Positions 34,248 to 44,695 of a DNA stretch of 64,000 bases are shown piece after piece. The translations under genes and the position numbers were made by a program. The stretch covers positions 930,001-994,000 of the forward strand of contig NZ_JAJKFQ010000002.1 of assembly GCF_020966635.1 (NCBI RefSeq). Reading direction: 5' to 3'. A model generated the notes under the pieces. That model was not told the DNA's origin. It worked only from the letters and a program-made list of their open reading frames with translations, and searched no databases. Each line of letters starts with the position of its first letter. Position 1 is the stretch's first letter. Source of the stretch: Stieleria sp. JC731 (GTDB lineage: Bacteria > Planctomycetota > Planctomycetia > Pirellulales > Pirellulaceae).

Positions 34248-37200
34248 ATGATGCGAAGATTTTTGTTAGTTGCCCTCGGACTCATCTGTTGTCTTCAGTC
34301 CGGGATGGCCGAATGGTCCCCAGTTGCCGACAGCATGCTGACGCGTTGGGGAAAACAGGTCGAACCTGATCAGGTCTGGAATCAATATCCGCGCCCCCAG
34401 ATGAAACGCCCGCAATGGAAAAACCTAAATGGATTGTGGGATTACGCTGTCACGCCACATGACGCGGCTCAGCCGGAATCGTTCGAAGGAAAAATCTTGG
34501 TTCCGTTCGCGATCGAAGCTCCTTTGTCAGGCGTCGGTCGCCGCTTGGAAGAAAACGAATCGCTGTGGTACCACACCCGTTTCGATCTGGGCGACATCCA
34601 AGCAAACGGCGGATCCGTGCGATTGCATTTTGAAGCCGTCGACTACGCATGCGATGTTTGGGTTAACGGCAAAAAGCTTGGCAGCCACGTCGGTGGAAAC
34701 TTGCCATTTTCATTCCTAATCGACAATGCGAAGTCGTCTGGCAACGAATTGGTTGTCAAAGTCACCGACGCGACCGATGCGGTTGGCAAGTATCAGCTCC
34801 GCGGAAAACAAAAGGTCGAAAACCGAGGCATCTTCTACACGCCTGTTTCGGGTATTTGGCAGACCGTTTGGATCGAGCCGGTCTCGGCCAATCATATCGA
34901 ATCCCTAAAAGTCACCGGCGATGCCCAAGGTGTTGTAAAGGTCTCCGCTAGCGTCGTCGGCGATTCCGCGAAACTGCGCCTGACCGCGACCGATGGGACA
35001 CAATCGACATCGGCAACCGGTTCTACCGATGACGCGACGTTGACGATCGATGATCCGAAGCTTTGGTCACCCGAATCGCCCACCCTTTATGATCTAAAAG
35101 TCGAATTGCTTGCTGGAGACGGAGCGGTACTGGACACAGTTGACTCCTATGTCGGGCTGCGAACGGTAGGCAAACGTCGCGATGCGGATGGAAATCTGCG
35201 TTTGACACTTAATGGCGAAGACATTTTCCATTGGGGACCGCTTGATCAAGGCTGGTGGCCAGGCGGACTTTTGACGCCACCGTCGGAAGACGCAATTAAA
35301 TACGAGATCGATTTTTTGCGAGATGCGGGTTTCAACATGATCCGCAAGCACATCAAGGTCGAACCACGCCGCTACTACTATCACTGCGACAAAGTCGGCA
35401 TGCTGGTTTGGCAAGATCAGGTCGAAGGCGGCGCCGGTTTTCAGTCTGGCGAATGGCCTAAATGGAAACGCCTGGACAAGAATCATCCCGCGGGAAACAA
35501 ACCGCAAAGCTGGAAAGAAGGCGACTCCCTCGATTCCGATTGGCCCGATTCGGCGCATCAACAATACATGACCGAATTGAAAGGCATGGTTGATCACTTG
35601 CACAACCATCCTTCGATTGTCACTTGGGTTCCATTCAATGAACGCTGGGGACAGCACCGCACGATGGAAGTCGGCCAGTGGATTGTGAACTACGATCCGA
35701 CGCGGCACATCAACATTGCCAGCGGAGGCAATTTCTTTCCTGTCGGTGACATGGCCGACGAACACGTCTATCCGCATCCCGATTTCCCTGTCGACGATGT
35801 TCGCTATGACGACTTCGTCAAGATCGTCGGTGAATTCGGTGGGCATGGCTGGCCTGTGCCAGGACACCTTTGGGGCAGCAAACGTAACTGGGGTTACGGT
35901 GGTCTACCAAAAACCAAACAGGAATACATCGAACGCTATAAAGAATCGATCACGCGATTGGCTGAACTAAAAGCCAAAGGCGTCGCGGGCGCTGTCTACA
36001 CTCAGACCACCGATGTGGAAGGCGAGATCAACGGACTGATGACCTATGATCGCGAAGTGGTCAAAATCGCGGCAGGTCACCTCCGTCAAATCGCCGAGGA
36101 CAACTCGCTGGTTGCAAAACAGGATGAAGTCGCTTCTTCACGTCCCAACATCATCGTCGTCTTGGTAGACGATATGGGTTATTCGGATCTGGGTTGCTAC
36201 GGCAGCGAAATCGAAACCCCAAATATCGATGCACTCGCCGCGGGCGGATTGCAGTTTACGCAGTTCTATAACCAAGGCCGTTGCTGCCCGACCCGTGCCA
36301 GCTTGATGACCGGCCTGCAACCGCACCAAGCGGGTATCGGTCACATGACCGCACCTCCCGGTCAACCGCTCGGTTTCGAAGGACCCTACCAAGGCTACTT
36401 AAACGACCAATGCACCACGCTGGCTGAAGTTCTGCAGCAGGCCGGTTATGCGACGATGATGACCGGCAAATGGCATCTCGGTGCCGACCGAAAAGAATGT
36501 TGGCCTTTGCAACGCGGATTCCAAAAATACTACGGCTGCTTGAGCGGTGCGATCAACTACTTCAAACCCGGCGGGGACCGCGGTCTGACCGAGGGCAATG
36601 ATTACGTTGACGTTCCTGAAGATTTCTATGCGACCGATACGTTTACCGATAAGGCGATCGAGTATCTGCAAGCGGCTAAAGAGGCGGACGACGCGCAGCC
36701 AACGTTTTTGTACTTGGCATACAACGCTCCGCACTGGCCGCTGAATGCGAAGTGGGATGACTTCCAAAAGTACCGTGGGAAATACAAGCAGGGCTGGGAC
36801 GCGATGATGAAGGCTCGCAATGAGCGTCAGCGTGAACTCGGGTTGCTCGGTACGGATACCCAACCGGCACCTCACCCGGGTCCAACCTGGGACAGCTTGA
36901 ACGACAAGCAACATGACCGTCTCGATGCGATCATGGCAGCCTACGCGGGATGCTTGGATTCGATCGATCAAAACATCGGCAAGCTGGTCGCGCATTTGAA
37001 AGAGAGCGGTGAATATGACAACACCGTCATCTTTTTCTTGTCCGACAACGGCGCATGCCAAGAAGGTGGGGACTTCGGTGTCGGTACCGAAGCGATGGTG
37101 AAAGACCCACCGCTGGAAACCACCCGCGGAGTCCGAATCGGCTTGCATTGGGCGGGTGCCTGCAACACGCCTTACCGCAAGTACAAACACTATGTCCACG

Positions 37201-37694
37201 AAGGCGGTGCGTGCACACCGATGATCGCCCACTGGCCAAGCGGCATTCCCTCGAACTCGACCGGAAAACTGGTTCATCATCGCGCTTACCTACAAGATTT
37301 CATGCCCACCGTGATCGATCTTGCTGGTGGCAACTATCCGAGCGAAGTGACACCCTGCGTCGGCCGATCGATGACACCACTGTTGTCTGGCGAGCAGTTG
37401 GCTGGCAAACGTGGTGGTATTCACTTCGACCCGATGTTTTGGGAACACGAAGGCAACGCGACCGTTCGAATGGGCCAATGGAAGTTGGTCCGCGAATATG
37501 AAAAACCTTGGGAGCTGTACGACCTTTCCAAAGATCGCACAGAACTGAACGACTTGGCTGACAAGAAACCCAAGCTGCGAAACGACATGGTCGCGATGTG
37601 GGAACAGTGGGCGACCGAAACCGGTGTCAAATTCCCCGAGCGATTCAACATGTACGAGTTTCTGCAAAAGAAACGCCAGACCGAGAAAAACTGA
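34248..37694 (+). CDS. Secreted GH2 glycoside hydrolase fused to a sulfatase
   Basis: A 1148-residue exported two-enzyme fusion. The signal peptide is MMRRFLLVALGLICCLQSG with cleavage likely after GMA. Residues about 45-310 are the GH2 sugar-binding and immunoglobulin-like domains; 310-620 is the barrel with the acid/base Glu in VPFNERWGQ (about 465) and a likely nucleophile Glu in GEFGG (about 530). From about 628 a complete sulfatase follows: VDDMGYSDLGCYG metal site, CCPTR matching C-x-P-x-R (about 678, formylglycine position), GKWHLG (about 741) and LSDNGA (about 933). Together the halves could desulfate and cleave a sulfated polysaccharide such as an algal galactan. The frame is continuous. 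A hairpin follows the stop. Confidence 0.85.
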   Translation: MMRRFLLVALGLICCLQSGMAEWSPVADSMLTRWGKQVEPDQVWNQYPRPQMKRPQWKNLNGLWDYAVTPHDAAQPESFEGKILVPFAIEAPLSGVGRRLEENESLWYHTRFDLGDIQANGGSVRLHFEAVDYACDVWVNGKKLGSHVGGNLPFSFLIDNAKSSGNELVVKVTDATDAVGKYQLRGKQKVENRGIFYTPVSGIWQTVWIEPVSANHIESLKVTGDAQGVVKVSASVVGDSAKLRLTATDGTQSTSATGSTDDATLTIDDPKLWSPESPTLYDLKVELLAGDGAVLDTVDSYVGLRTVGKRRDADGNLRLTLNGEDIFHWGPLDQGWWPGGLLTPPSEDAIKYEIDFLRDAGFNMIRKHIKVEPRRYYYHCDKVGMLVWQDQVEGGAGFQSGEWPKWKRLDKNHPAGNKPQSWKEGDSLDSDWPDSAHQQYMTELKGMVDHLHNHPSIVTWVPFNERWGQHRTMEVGQWIVNYDPTRHINIASGGNFFPVGDMADEHVYPHPDFPVDDVRYDDFVKIVGEFGGHGWPVPGHLWGSKRNWGYGGLPKTKQEYIERYKESITRLAELKAKGVAGAVYTQTTDVEGEINGLMTYDREVVKIAAGHLRQIAEDNSLVAKQDEVASSRPNIIVVLVDDMGYSDLGCYGSEIETPNIDALAAGGLQFTQFYNQGRCCPTRASLMTGLQPHQAGIGHMTAPPGQPLGFEGPYQGYLNDQCTTLAEVLQQAGYATMMTGKWHLGADRKECWPLQRGFQKYYGCLSGAINYFKPGGDRGLTEGNDYVDVPEDFYATDTFTDKAIEYLQAAKEADDAQPTFLYLAYNAPHWPLNAKWDDFQKYRGKYKQGWDAMMKARNERQRELGLLGTDTQPAPHPGPTWDSLNDKQHDRLDAIMAAYAGCLDSIDQNIGKLVAHLKESGEYDNTVIFFLSDNGACQEGGDFGVGTEAMVKDPPLETTRGVRIGLHWAGACNTPYRKYKHYVHEGGACTPMIAHWPSGIPSNSTGKLVHHRAYLQDFMPTVIDLAGGNYPSEVTPCVGRSMTPLLSGEQLAGKRGGIHFDPMFWEHEGNATVRMGQWKLVREYEKPWELYDLSKDRTELNDLADKKPKLRNDMVAMWEQWATETGVKFPERFNMYEFLQKKRQTEKN

Positions 37695-37708
37695 CATCGT
37701 TCGACGCG

Positions 37709-37732
37709 TTGGCGTTCCTGACGGGACGCCAA
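37709..37732 (+). terminator. Hairpin after the GH2-sulfatase gene
   Basis: A 10-base-pair stem with one G-T pair (TTGGCGTTCC with GGGACGCCAA) and a four-base loop, starting 14 bases after the stop. No clear U-run. Confidence 0.5.
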
Positions 37733-37847
37733 CACACCGTCATCGTCAACGAAGGGCTGTCGTGTGGAGGGCCTCAAGACGGCCCGACGCTGATTGCGTA
37801 CAATTGCAGCGTCGCGCAACATGACCTTGACGGAGCTGCCCAGTACG

Positions 37848-39299
37848 ATGGCCGAGAATGATGTCCAGTCCAAGCAAGCCCACGAAGCAGAAGTCCGTCC
37901 CAAGGATGGCCCCAAGAACGCTTGGTACAAGAAATCTCACTGGCAAATTCTGATCGGCATGTTCCTAGGGTTGCTGTACGGTTTGATCGCCGCAGCAGCC
38001 GGATGGACGAAGTTCACGAACGATTGGATCGCGCCCTTCGGCGTCATCTTTATCAATTCGCTGCAACTGATCGCGGTGCCTCTCGTTGTCGCATCGCTCG
38101 TCTTGGGCGTCGCATCGCTTAGCGACCTTAAAAAGCTATCGCGCATCGGTGGCAAAACTCTGGCGATCTACATTGCGACAACTGCGATCGCTGTCGTCAT
38201 CGGCTTAGTGATCGTCAACGTTCTACAGCCTGGCCTGAAAGTCCCCGAAGCGGCTCGCACACAGCTGCAGGAACAATTCGCAGGCGATGTTTCGGCAAAA
38301 CAGGAAATCGCTGCCGATGTGCAAAATCGTGGACCGCTGCAGATCCTGATCGATATTGTTCCGTCGAACTTTTTCGAATCGGCGTCCAGCAACCGCAACA
38401 TGTTGCAAATCGTATTCGTCTCGTTGATGGTGGGAATCGGCCTGATCCAACTTGAGAAATCACAGGCCAAACCGATGATCGATGTGCTCGAAAGCCTCAA
38501 TCATGTGGTCATTCGACTTGTCGATTTAATCATGCTGTTTGCACCCTTGGGCGTATTCTCGTTGATCGCCAGGACGATAACGGACTTAGCAGGGGACGAT
38601 TTCTCACAAATCCTGCAGCTACTTGCGGCCTTGGGTTTTTACTGCATCGCGGTGGTGATCGGGTTATTCCTGCATGTCTGTGTGACTTACTTTGGGCTGC
38701 TGAAGCTCGCGACCAAAATGCCGATCAAAACCTTCTTGAAGGGCATCGCGCCGGTCCAACTCGTCGCCTTTTCGACCAGTTCCAGTGGCGCAACCTTGCC
38801 GCTGACAATGGAACGTTGTGAAGAGAAACTTGGTGTTTCCGAGGAGGTCTCGTCGTTCGTGATTCCGCTCGGTGCGACGATCAACATGGACGGAACGGCG
38901 CTCTACCAAGCCGTCGCCGCGGTCTTTATTGCGCAGTCGATGGGGATGGATGTTGGACTATCAGGACAGATCACCATCGTCCTTACCGCCGTCTTGGCAT
39001 CGATCGGCACAGCGGCTGTCCCGGGTGCCGGGATTATCATGCTGGTGATTATCCTTCAATCGATCGGCGTCCCAAGTTCCGGAATCGCGTTGATTCTTGG
39101 CGTTGACAGAATCTTGGACATGCTGCGAACAGTGACCAATGTCACGGGTGACGCATCTGTCGCGGTGACAATCGCCTCGCTCGAAGGTCAACTCGGTTCA
39201 CCAAACTTTGACGACTCGGAAAACCAAATCCGAATCCAAGGAGACGAAGCCGCTGAAGCGAAACCCGAGACACCCGAACACAACGAATCAGCGTCCTAG
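37848..39299 (+). CDS. Dicarboxylate/amino acid:cation symporter (DAACS family)
   Basis: A 483-residue inner-membrane transporter that imports glutamate, aspartate or C4-dicarboxylates with Na+ or H+. The family fingerprints are clear: SSSGATLP (re-entrant loop HP1), then PLGATINMDGTALY, and near the end DRILDMLRTVTNVTGDA. About eight membrane spans are separated as in GltP-like proteins. The acidic, charged C-terminal tail of about 40 residues (rich in Glu and Ala) is longer than usual. I use the ATG at 37848 (MAENDVQ), with GGAG upstream; in-frame TTG and ATG codons lie 54 and 27 bases earlier. Transcribed alone. Confidence 0.85.
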   Translation: MAENDVQSKQAHEAEVRPKDGPKNAWYKKSHWQILIGMFLGLLYGLIAAAAGWTKFTNDWIAPFGVIFINSLQLIAVPLVVASLVLGVASLSDLKKLSRIGGKTLAIYIATTAIAVVIGLVIVNVLQPGLKVPEAARTQLQEQFAGDVSAKQEIAADVQNRGPLQILIDIVPSNFFESASSNRNMLQIVFVSLMVGIGLIQLEKSQAKPMIDVLESLNHVVIRLVDLIMLFAPLGVFSLIARTITDLAGDDFSQILQLLAALGFYCIAVVIGLFLHVCVTYFGLLKLATKMPIKTFLKGIAPVQLVAFSTSSSGATLPLTMERCEEKLGVSEEVSSFVIPLGATINMDGTALYQAVAAVFIAQSMGMDVGLSGQITIVLTAVLASIGTAAVPGAGIIMLVIILQSIGVPSSGIALILGVDRILDMLRTVTNVTGDASVAVTIASLEGQLGSPNFDDSENQIRIQGDEAAEAKPETPEHNESAS

Positions 39300-39371
39300 G
39301 CTGTTGTCGAAGTCCGGTACGCTAGCGATCTGACGTCTTCTACTTCGCAATACCCGCGGGAAAGAACGCTA

Positions 39372-39388
39372 CCATCACGGAGTGATGG
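39372..39388. terminator. Hairpin between convergent genes
   Basis: A 7-base stem (CCATCAC with GTGATGG) and a three-base loop, midway between the symporter stop and the stop of the opposite-strand transferase gene. Confidence 0.45.
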
Positions 39389-39418
39389 GCGACAATAGAA
39401 TCAGCAGCCTGCGATGCG

Positions 39419-40561
39419 TTAGGCGGCTTTGGAGACCGGGGCGAGATAAGAATACAGATGAATCCGCTCGACGCCGTCGCTTTCGATGCGGTCGCAGAAC
39501 GATTGCGGACTGAGGTGGTCCTCGTAATAACGGATCACCTCCTGACGCATCCGATCAATTTCCAATTCCGACATCGCGTTGATACGCCGGACGGCATCGC
39601 GAAGTCCCTCGCGACCGCGATAGGCGATGCAGTTAACACCGTCGGTGAGCGGTGGTGTCAGGATCGAATCGTATTCCAACAACGGAATTGTCCCGACGGC
39701 AATCGATTCAATCGCGTTGTGTGATAGCGGGTAATCACATCCCGGTGCGGCGACAAAGAAATCCGCGTTGGACAAAATTTCCAACCATCGCGAAGCCTCC
39801 GTACGGTATCTGGAATTATCAATCATGACGAAGCCGTCATGAGATTGATTCATCATCTGGCCAAGCTGTTCGTCACTCTCGATCTGCACGGTCTGATCTT
39901 CATAGTGCTTCAGCAGATCACAAATCGTTGTATGACGATCCACCGTCTGAAGGCGATGATACTTTCGAATTCGCTGGTACGCTTCCTTGGACCGATGCCC
40001 ACCAAAGAACAGCCGCCACTTTCGATCCCGACTTCGATAGTCGGCAAAGCGTTCGTCTTCGCGGTTATCCCAAATCTTCGGGTAAAGGCTGTACGGTACG
40101 GCGACGTCCTTGTCGGCAACACGCTGACGAAAGCTCGTGACAACCTGCAGTGTCTTTTCAGCTCGCGAGTGCGAGGTCGCTCGATCGGTCAGGCATAAAT
40201 CAAATGACAAGTCTGCGGTGTCTTCGGTCAATGGCTCAGCGGTTTGAAGGGCACTGGCCTTGAACATCCGATTTCCGGTTTGCAAGAACTCCAACCGTGG
40301 AACCAAGTAAACCTTGTACCCACCGCGGGCAAGCAGCGAAACGAGGGCGTGAAAACGCCGACCTTGCTCGCCATCGCAAGCGATCTTCCGAAGGTCCAAC
40401 AGGCACCGCTTGGCGGCCGATTTAACCGGAGTTGCTTGATCGGTCCGATGGATCCAAAACCAGTGATCCCGAATTTGCTTGGTGCGTTTCAATCGCGCGA
40501 GCCATCGCCATTGTTTGACACTGTGTTCAACGGAAAGCCAAAACGAGCGAAAACGATGCAT
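39419..40561 (-). CDS. Exostosin-like or GT-B-type glycosyltransferase
   Basis: A 380-residue protein with no membrane span. The C-terminal part resembles the nucleotide-sugar domain of exostosin-like and other GT-B transferases: ILSNADFFVAAPGCDYP, then HNAIESIAVGTIPLLEYD, where the Glu and the following Gly-Thr-Ile-Pro fit the donor site. The N-terminal half is basic and poorly conserved to the eye. The start is uncertain: ATG at 40561 is used, but an in-frame TTG at 40612 would add 17 residues. It is convergent with the symporter gene. Acceptor and donor are not predictable. Confidence 0.6.
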   Translation of the reverse strand: MHRFRSFWLSVEHSVKQWRWLARLKRTKQIRDHWFWIHRTDQATPVKSAAKRCLLDLRKIACDGEQGRRFHALVSLLARGGYKVYLVPRLEFLQTGNRMFKASALQTAEPLTEDTADLSFDLCLTDRATSHSRAEKTLQVVTSFRQRVADKDVAVPYSLYPKIWDNREDERFADYRSRDRKWRLFFGGHRSKEAYQRIRKYHRLQTVDRHTTICDLLKHYEDQTVQIESDEQLGQMMNQSHDGFVMIDNSRYRTEASRWLEILSNADFFVAAPGCDYPLSHNAIESIAVGTIPLLEYDSILTPPLTDGVNCIAYRGREGLRDAVRRINAMSELEIDRMRQEVIRYYEDHLSPQSFCDRIESDGVERIHLYSYLAPVSKAA

Positions 40562-40612
40562 AACGACTGAAAAGGACGGAAGTAACCTTCGGTAATGACT
40601 CGCTGAACTCAA

Positions 40613-41031
40613 CCTGGATTCCAGCGAAAAGTAGGGCAGATAGGTGTTTTACTGAGATGCCAAATCGGCCGGACGGTGAAAGATCATCCGCGTGGCAGCC
40701 AGTTGATCACAAAGTCCGTTCAAACCGTATGCCGAGCGATTCGTCGCAAGACTCGTCAATCCGGTCCAATCGAGCATCAGTCGTCAAACAATTCTTCAGA
40801 GACTAGGTCTTTGGACACTCGTGTCGCTAGTGCGAATTTCGATTCCCGTGAAACGCGACGTGTTTCACAAATTGGCTTTCTCGACCAATCGTCCTCTCAA
40901 TCGTCGCATTGCCGCAGCAAAGCCACATAAATGTCACCGCGGTGACTGCGTTTGTCGACAAAACGTCGCCAGACACAGAGGCCAATCAGACTCGGCTACA
41001 ATGCCGAACCTGCTCGCCTTCTTCTCAGTGA
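40613..41031. other. 419-base intergenic stretch
   Basis: Divergent promoter region between the transferase and the sialic-acid genes. I see no gene or named regulatory element. Confidence 0.5.
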
Positions 41032-41988
41032 TTGCCCACCAAAATCTCTCCTGCCAAGGACATCGACTTGTTACAGAAACGTTTGAGCGGCCTGATCGCT
41101 GCCGCCTGCACACCATTGGACGGATCCGGAAAGGTCGTTACCGAACCGATCAAACCGCTGGTTGATCATCTGATCGGAACTGGCGTCCAGGGCTTGTATG
41201 TCTGTGGCAGTACCGGCGAAGGAATCTCGCTATCGACAGAGGAACGGATGCGAGTTGCCGAAGCGTATGTGACCGCAACCGATAGCCGCGTTCCGGTGCT
41301 AATCCAAGTGGGCCACAACAGCACCGGTGAAGCGAAACGACTTGTCGAACATGCCTGCGAGATTGGTGCCGATGCGATTTCGGCGACCTGTCCGTCCTAT
41401 TTCAAAGTCACCGATGCGGGGACATTGGCAGCCTGCATGGGCGAGATCGCTTCAGCCGCCGAGATACCGTTTTACTACTACCACATTCCATCGTTGACGG
41501 GATCAACGATCGACATGGTGCAGTTTCTGAAGACGGCTTCCAAGGTGATTCCAACACTGGTCGGACTGAAATACACCGATACCAAGCTATTCGAGTTTCA
41601 AGCCTGTTTAGAACTCGACAATGGTCGATTCGATGTGGTCTGGGGCTGCGACGAAATGCTGTTGGGTGCACTGGCGACAGGAGCTCGGGCGGGCATCGGC
41701 AGCACCTATAACATCGCAGCGCCGCTGTACCGTCAGATCATTGACGCCGTCGAAAAAGGCGATTTGACAAGGGCGAGAGAACTGCAATCTCGATCGGTTG
41801 CGATGGTTCGGGTGATGTGTCGCTATCCATTTCATGCGGCACTGAAGACGATCCTAACGGAGCAGGGGTCTGAAGCCGGATTCACAATTGGCGGATGTCG
41901 ACTTCCACTGCAAAGCCTGACTTCCGAACAAGCCGCATCGCTGAAGTCGGATCTCGATGCGATCGGCTTCTATGACTGGTCTAGGTAG
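41032..41988 (+). CDS. nanA: N-acetylneuraminate lyase
   Basis: A 318-residue class I aldolase that splits N-acetylneuraminate into N-acetylmannosamine and pyruvate. It carries the DHDPS/NAL family motif GSTGEG (about 60-65), the tyrosine motif [10 protein letters not shown] (about 146-155) and the Schiff-base Lys in GLKYTDTK (about 180). The HIP-LTG and GLK-TDT wording matches lyases of the animal and NanA type rather than DapA. Only 11 bases separate its stop from a mutarotase-symporter fusion, so both are one sialic-acid uptake and breakdown unit. The start is a TTG; no ATG is available nearby in frame. Confidence 0.85.
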   Translation: MPTKISPAKDIDLLQKRLSGLIAAACTPLDGSGKVVTEPIKPLVDHLIGTGVQGLYVCGSTGEGISLSTEERMRVAEAYVTATDSRVPVLIQVGHNSTGEAKRLVEHACEIGADAISATCPSYFKVTDAGTLAACMGEIASAAEIPFYYYHIPSLTGSTIDMVQFLKTASKVIPTLVGLKYTDTKLFEFQACLELDNGRFDVVWGCDEMLLGALATGARAGIGSTYNIAAPLYRQIIDAVEKGDLTRARELQSRSVAMVRVMCRYPFHAALKTILTEQGSEAGFTIGGCRLPLQSLTSEQAASLKSDLDAIGFYDWSR

Positions 41989-41999
41989 CAGGCAAATCG

Positions 42000-44630
42000 A
42001 TGACGAATGGTCTCCATCAAATGTCCTTGTCGCGAATTTGCATTCTCGGCTTCGCCTGTCTGATCTCCGCTTGGCTAATCGCTCTGTCACCTTCGGCGAC
42101 TGCGCTCGCACAGTCACCATCGATGTTTTCTTGGTCAGAATTACCTGAGCTGCCAACGAAACTTGGAGTCGCGGGCCCATTTGCCGGAGTTCACAACGAT
42201 GCTCTGATCGTTGCCGGAGGCGCGAACTTTCCTGAGCCGATCTGGGAAACCGAAAAAGTCTGGCACGACACTATTGATGTCCTTCACCATCAAAACGGCA
42301 AGCTCGTTTGGTCACGGCAGCAACCGCTTCCACGCCCCATCGCCTATGGGATGACTGTCTCAACACCTGACGGAGTTCTATGCATCGGCGGCAATGATGC
42401 GAGCGATACGTTTGCTTCGACGTTTTTGTTGCAATGGGATGTCAACGCGCAACAAACCATCATCCTCGAATATCCCGATCTTCCAAAGCCTTGTGCGTAT
42501 GGCTCGGCCGCATTGATTGGCGAAAAGGTTTTTGTCGTCGGGGGACAAAATGATTCAGCCTTGCGTTCGGCTGGGAACCATGTGTTTTCACTTGACCTTT
42601 CCAGTTCCGATCGAAGCGGAACGTTGGCTTGGCAACACGAAGCTGACTTCCCCGGTTCAGCTCGCGCGTTCAATCTCTGTGTGGCTCAGCACAACGGCTT
42701 TGAAAACTGTCTGTATGTCATTGGAGGTCGGCGGCAAGCATCCAATGACGACAAAGATATCGAGTTCCTTTCAGACGTATGGGAATACGCTCCGAAAAAG
42801 TCGACTTGGAAACGCCGCAGTGACGCACCGCGCCCGATCGTTGCCGGTGTCGGACTTGGTATCGGGCAGAGTCATATCGCTGTGCTTGGCGGTGCAGACG
42901 GAACCCTGTTTTTCAAGTCCGATGAACTGAAGGATCAGCATCCGGGATTCCCGAAAGAGGCATTTGCCTATCACACAATCACAGACACCTGGACCAGTGC
43001 TGGTGAATTGCCAGCGAATCATGTGACGACGATTGCGGTCCAATGGAATGATCAAATTATCATTCCCAGCGGCGAAGTCCGACCACGAGTTCGGTCGCCG
43101 AAGGTATGGTCGGTTCAAGGTCGGACCACAACCAAAGGCTTCGGCACGATCAATTATGTCGTGCTTGTGACCTATTTACTGGCGATGGTTGGTATCGGTG
43201 TTTACTTCGCTCGAAAAACAAAGAACACCAATGATTTCTTTCGCGGTGGTCAGAACATCCCATGGTGGGCGGCAGGATGCAGCATCTTTGCGACGATGCT
43301 TAGCTCGCTCACGTTCACTGGGATTCCGTCAAAGTCTTTCGCACAGGATTGGGTCTATGCCGTGGGGAACTTTACGATTCCCCTGGTTGCGTTCTTAGCC
43401 GTCTATGTCGCGATGCCGTTTTACCGACGAATCGATGCGACGAGCGCTTACGAATATCTAGAGAAACGCTTTAGCCGGTCTGTCCGTCTATTCGGCAGCG
43501 CTAGCTTTACCTTGTTTCACCTTTTCCGCATGGCTGTCGTGATGTCACTGACGGGACTGGCTTTGGCGGTTGCCACACCACTGACCCCGCTTCAATCGGT
43601 TTTACTGATGGGGCTGCTCAGCATTCTGTACTGCACGATGGGAGGTGTCGAAGCGGTAATTTGGACCGATACGTTGCAAACGGTTGTTCTGCTTGGTGGA
43701 GCCCTCTTGGCGATTGCGTTGTTGATTTCAGGTGCCGGAACCGACCTTTCGGGTTTCATCGAAATTGGCAATCAAGGAAACAAGTTCTCGATCGCGAATC
43801 TCCACTGGAGTGCTACCGATACCCAGATCGCGCTGTGGGTCATTGTGATCGGTGCAATCGCGCAAAACGTGTCGTCGTACACGGCCGACCAAGCCGTCGT
43901 GCAACGATACATGACAACGGCAGACAAGAAGCTTGCGGCCCGTTCGATTTGGACGAACGCGTTGTTAACGATTCCGGCGACGCTGCTGTTCTTCTCGATC
44001 GGAACGGCGCTTTATGTCTTCTATAAAGCACACCCCGAAAAGCTTGACCCGACGGTGACAACGGACCAAGTGTTCCCAATGTTTATCGCTCGGGAAATGC
44101 CAATCGGGATCGCCGGGCTAATCGTTGCTGGTGTTTTCGCCGCCGCCCAATCGACCGTCTCGACCAGTATGAATTCCACCGCAACGACAATCGTCACGGA
44201 CTTCATGAGACCGCTGAACTGCTGCAAATCCGAATCCGGCTACCTGAAAGCGGCCAGGCTATGGACTCTTGCGATCGGAGTGACCGGTACATTGCTTGGG
44301 CTCGCTTTTGTTGACCCAACAATCAAATCGCTGTTCGACGCCTTTATCAAAGTCATCGGATTATTCATGGGGGTATTGGGGGGGCTATTCATCCTCGGTG
44401 CGTTTACTCGCCGTGCGAATGCGACCGGCGCGTTCGTTGGTGCCCTAGTCGGTGCTGCCACAATGGTATGGCTTTGGCAGTCGTCAAGCATCAACGGCTA
44501 TCTGTATACAGCCTGCGGCATCACAACTTGTTTCGTTGTCGGTTATGCTGTCAGCATGCTAGCCGGGGCACCAAAGACAAACCTGGAAGGTCTGACGATT
44601 CACACGCTTGGCACAAGCGAACGATCGTAG
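42000..44630 (+). CDS. Sialic-acid mutarotase-like kelch domain fused to a sodium:solute symporter
   Basis: An 876-residue fusion. A signal-like hydrophobic segment (about 8-35) is followed by a kelch beta-propeller (about 45-375) with [12 protein letters not shown] and repeated GG-W blocks, the pattern of the cyclically permuted mutarotase (NanM-like) family. From about 385 to 865 there is a complete SSS-family transporter: a first span [19 protein letters not shown], then [14 protein letters not shown] and about a dozen further spans. The propeller would present the sugar anomer outside, next to its own importer. Directly downstream of the lyase. The propeller and SSS parts are recognisable; substrate assignment comes from the lyase. 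Confidence 0.85.
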   Translation: MTNGLHQMSLSRICILGFACLISAWLIALSPSATALAQSPSMFSWSELPELPTKLGVAGPFAGVHNDALIVAGGANFPEPIWETEKVWHDTIDVLHHQNGKLVWSRQQPLPRPIAYGMTVSTPDGVLCIGGNDASDTFASTFLLQWDVNAQQTIILEYPDLPKPCAYGSAALIGEKVFVVGGQNDSALRSAGNHVFSLDLSSSDRSGTLAWQHEADFPGSARAFNLCVAQHNGFENCLYVIGGRRQASNDDKDIEFLSDVWEYAPKKSTWKRRSDAPRPIVAGVGLGIGQSHIAVLGGADGTLFFKSDELKDQHPGFPKEAFAYHTITDTWTSAGELPANHVTTIAVQWNDQIIIPSGEVRPRVRSPKVWSVQGRTTTKGFGTINYVVLVTYLLAMVGIGVYFARKTKNTNDFFRGGQNIPWWAAGCSIFATMLSSLTFTGIPSKSFAQDWVYAVGNFTIPLVAFLAVYVAMPFYRRIDATSAYEYLEKRFSRSVRLFGSASFTLFHLFRMAVVMSLTGLALAVATPLTPLQSVLLMGLLSILYCTMGGVEAVIWTDTLQTVVLLGGALLAIALLISGAGTDLSGFIEIGNQGNKFSIANLHWSATDTQIALWVIVIGAIAQNVSSYTADQAVVQRYMTTADKKLAARSIWTNALLTIPATLLFFSIGTALYVFYKAHPEKLDPTVTTDQVFPMFIAREMPIGIAGLIVAGVFAAAQSTVSTSMNSTATTIVTDFMRPLNCCKSESGYLKAARLWTLAIGVTGTLLGLAFVDPTIKSLFDAFIKVIGLFMGVLGGLFILGAFTRRANATGAFVGALVGAATMVWLWQSSSINGYLYTACGITTCFVVGYAVSMLAGAPKTNLEGLTIHTLGTSERS

Positions 44631-44695
44631 GCGAAGTCCTTCCAGTTTGCCTTCACAAGTAGTCATCGTTCCGTCGCTCTACGGGAGACAACCTG

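Noticed and set aside
35094-35867. A 257-codon minus-strand frame
   Set aside because: Shadow of the GH2 half of the fusion; no independent start signal.
36399-37280. A 293-codon open frame on the minus strand
   Set aside because: It lies wholly inside the GH2-sulfatase gene, has no family resemblance, and reflects codon bias of the true frame.
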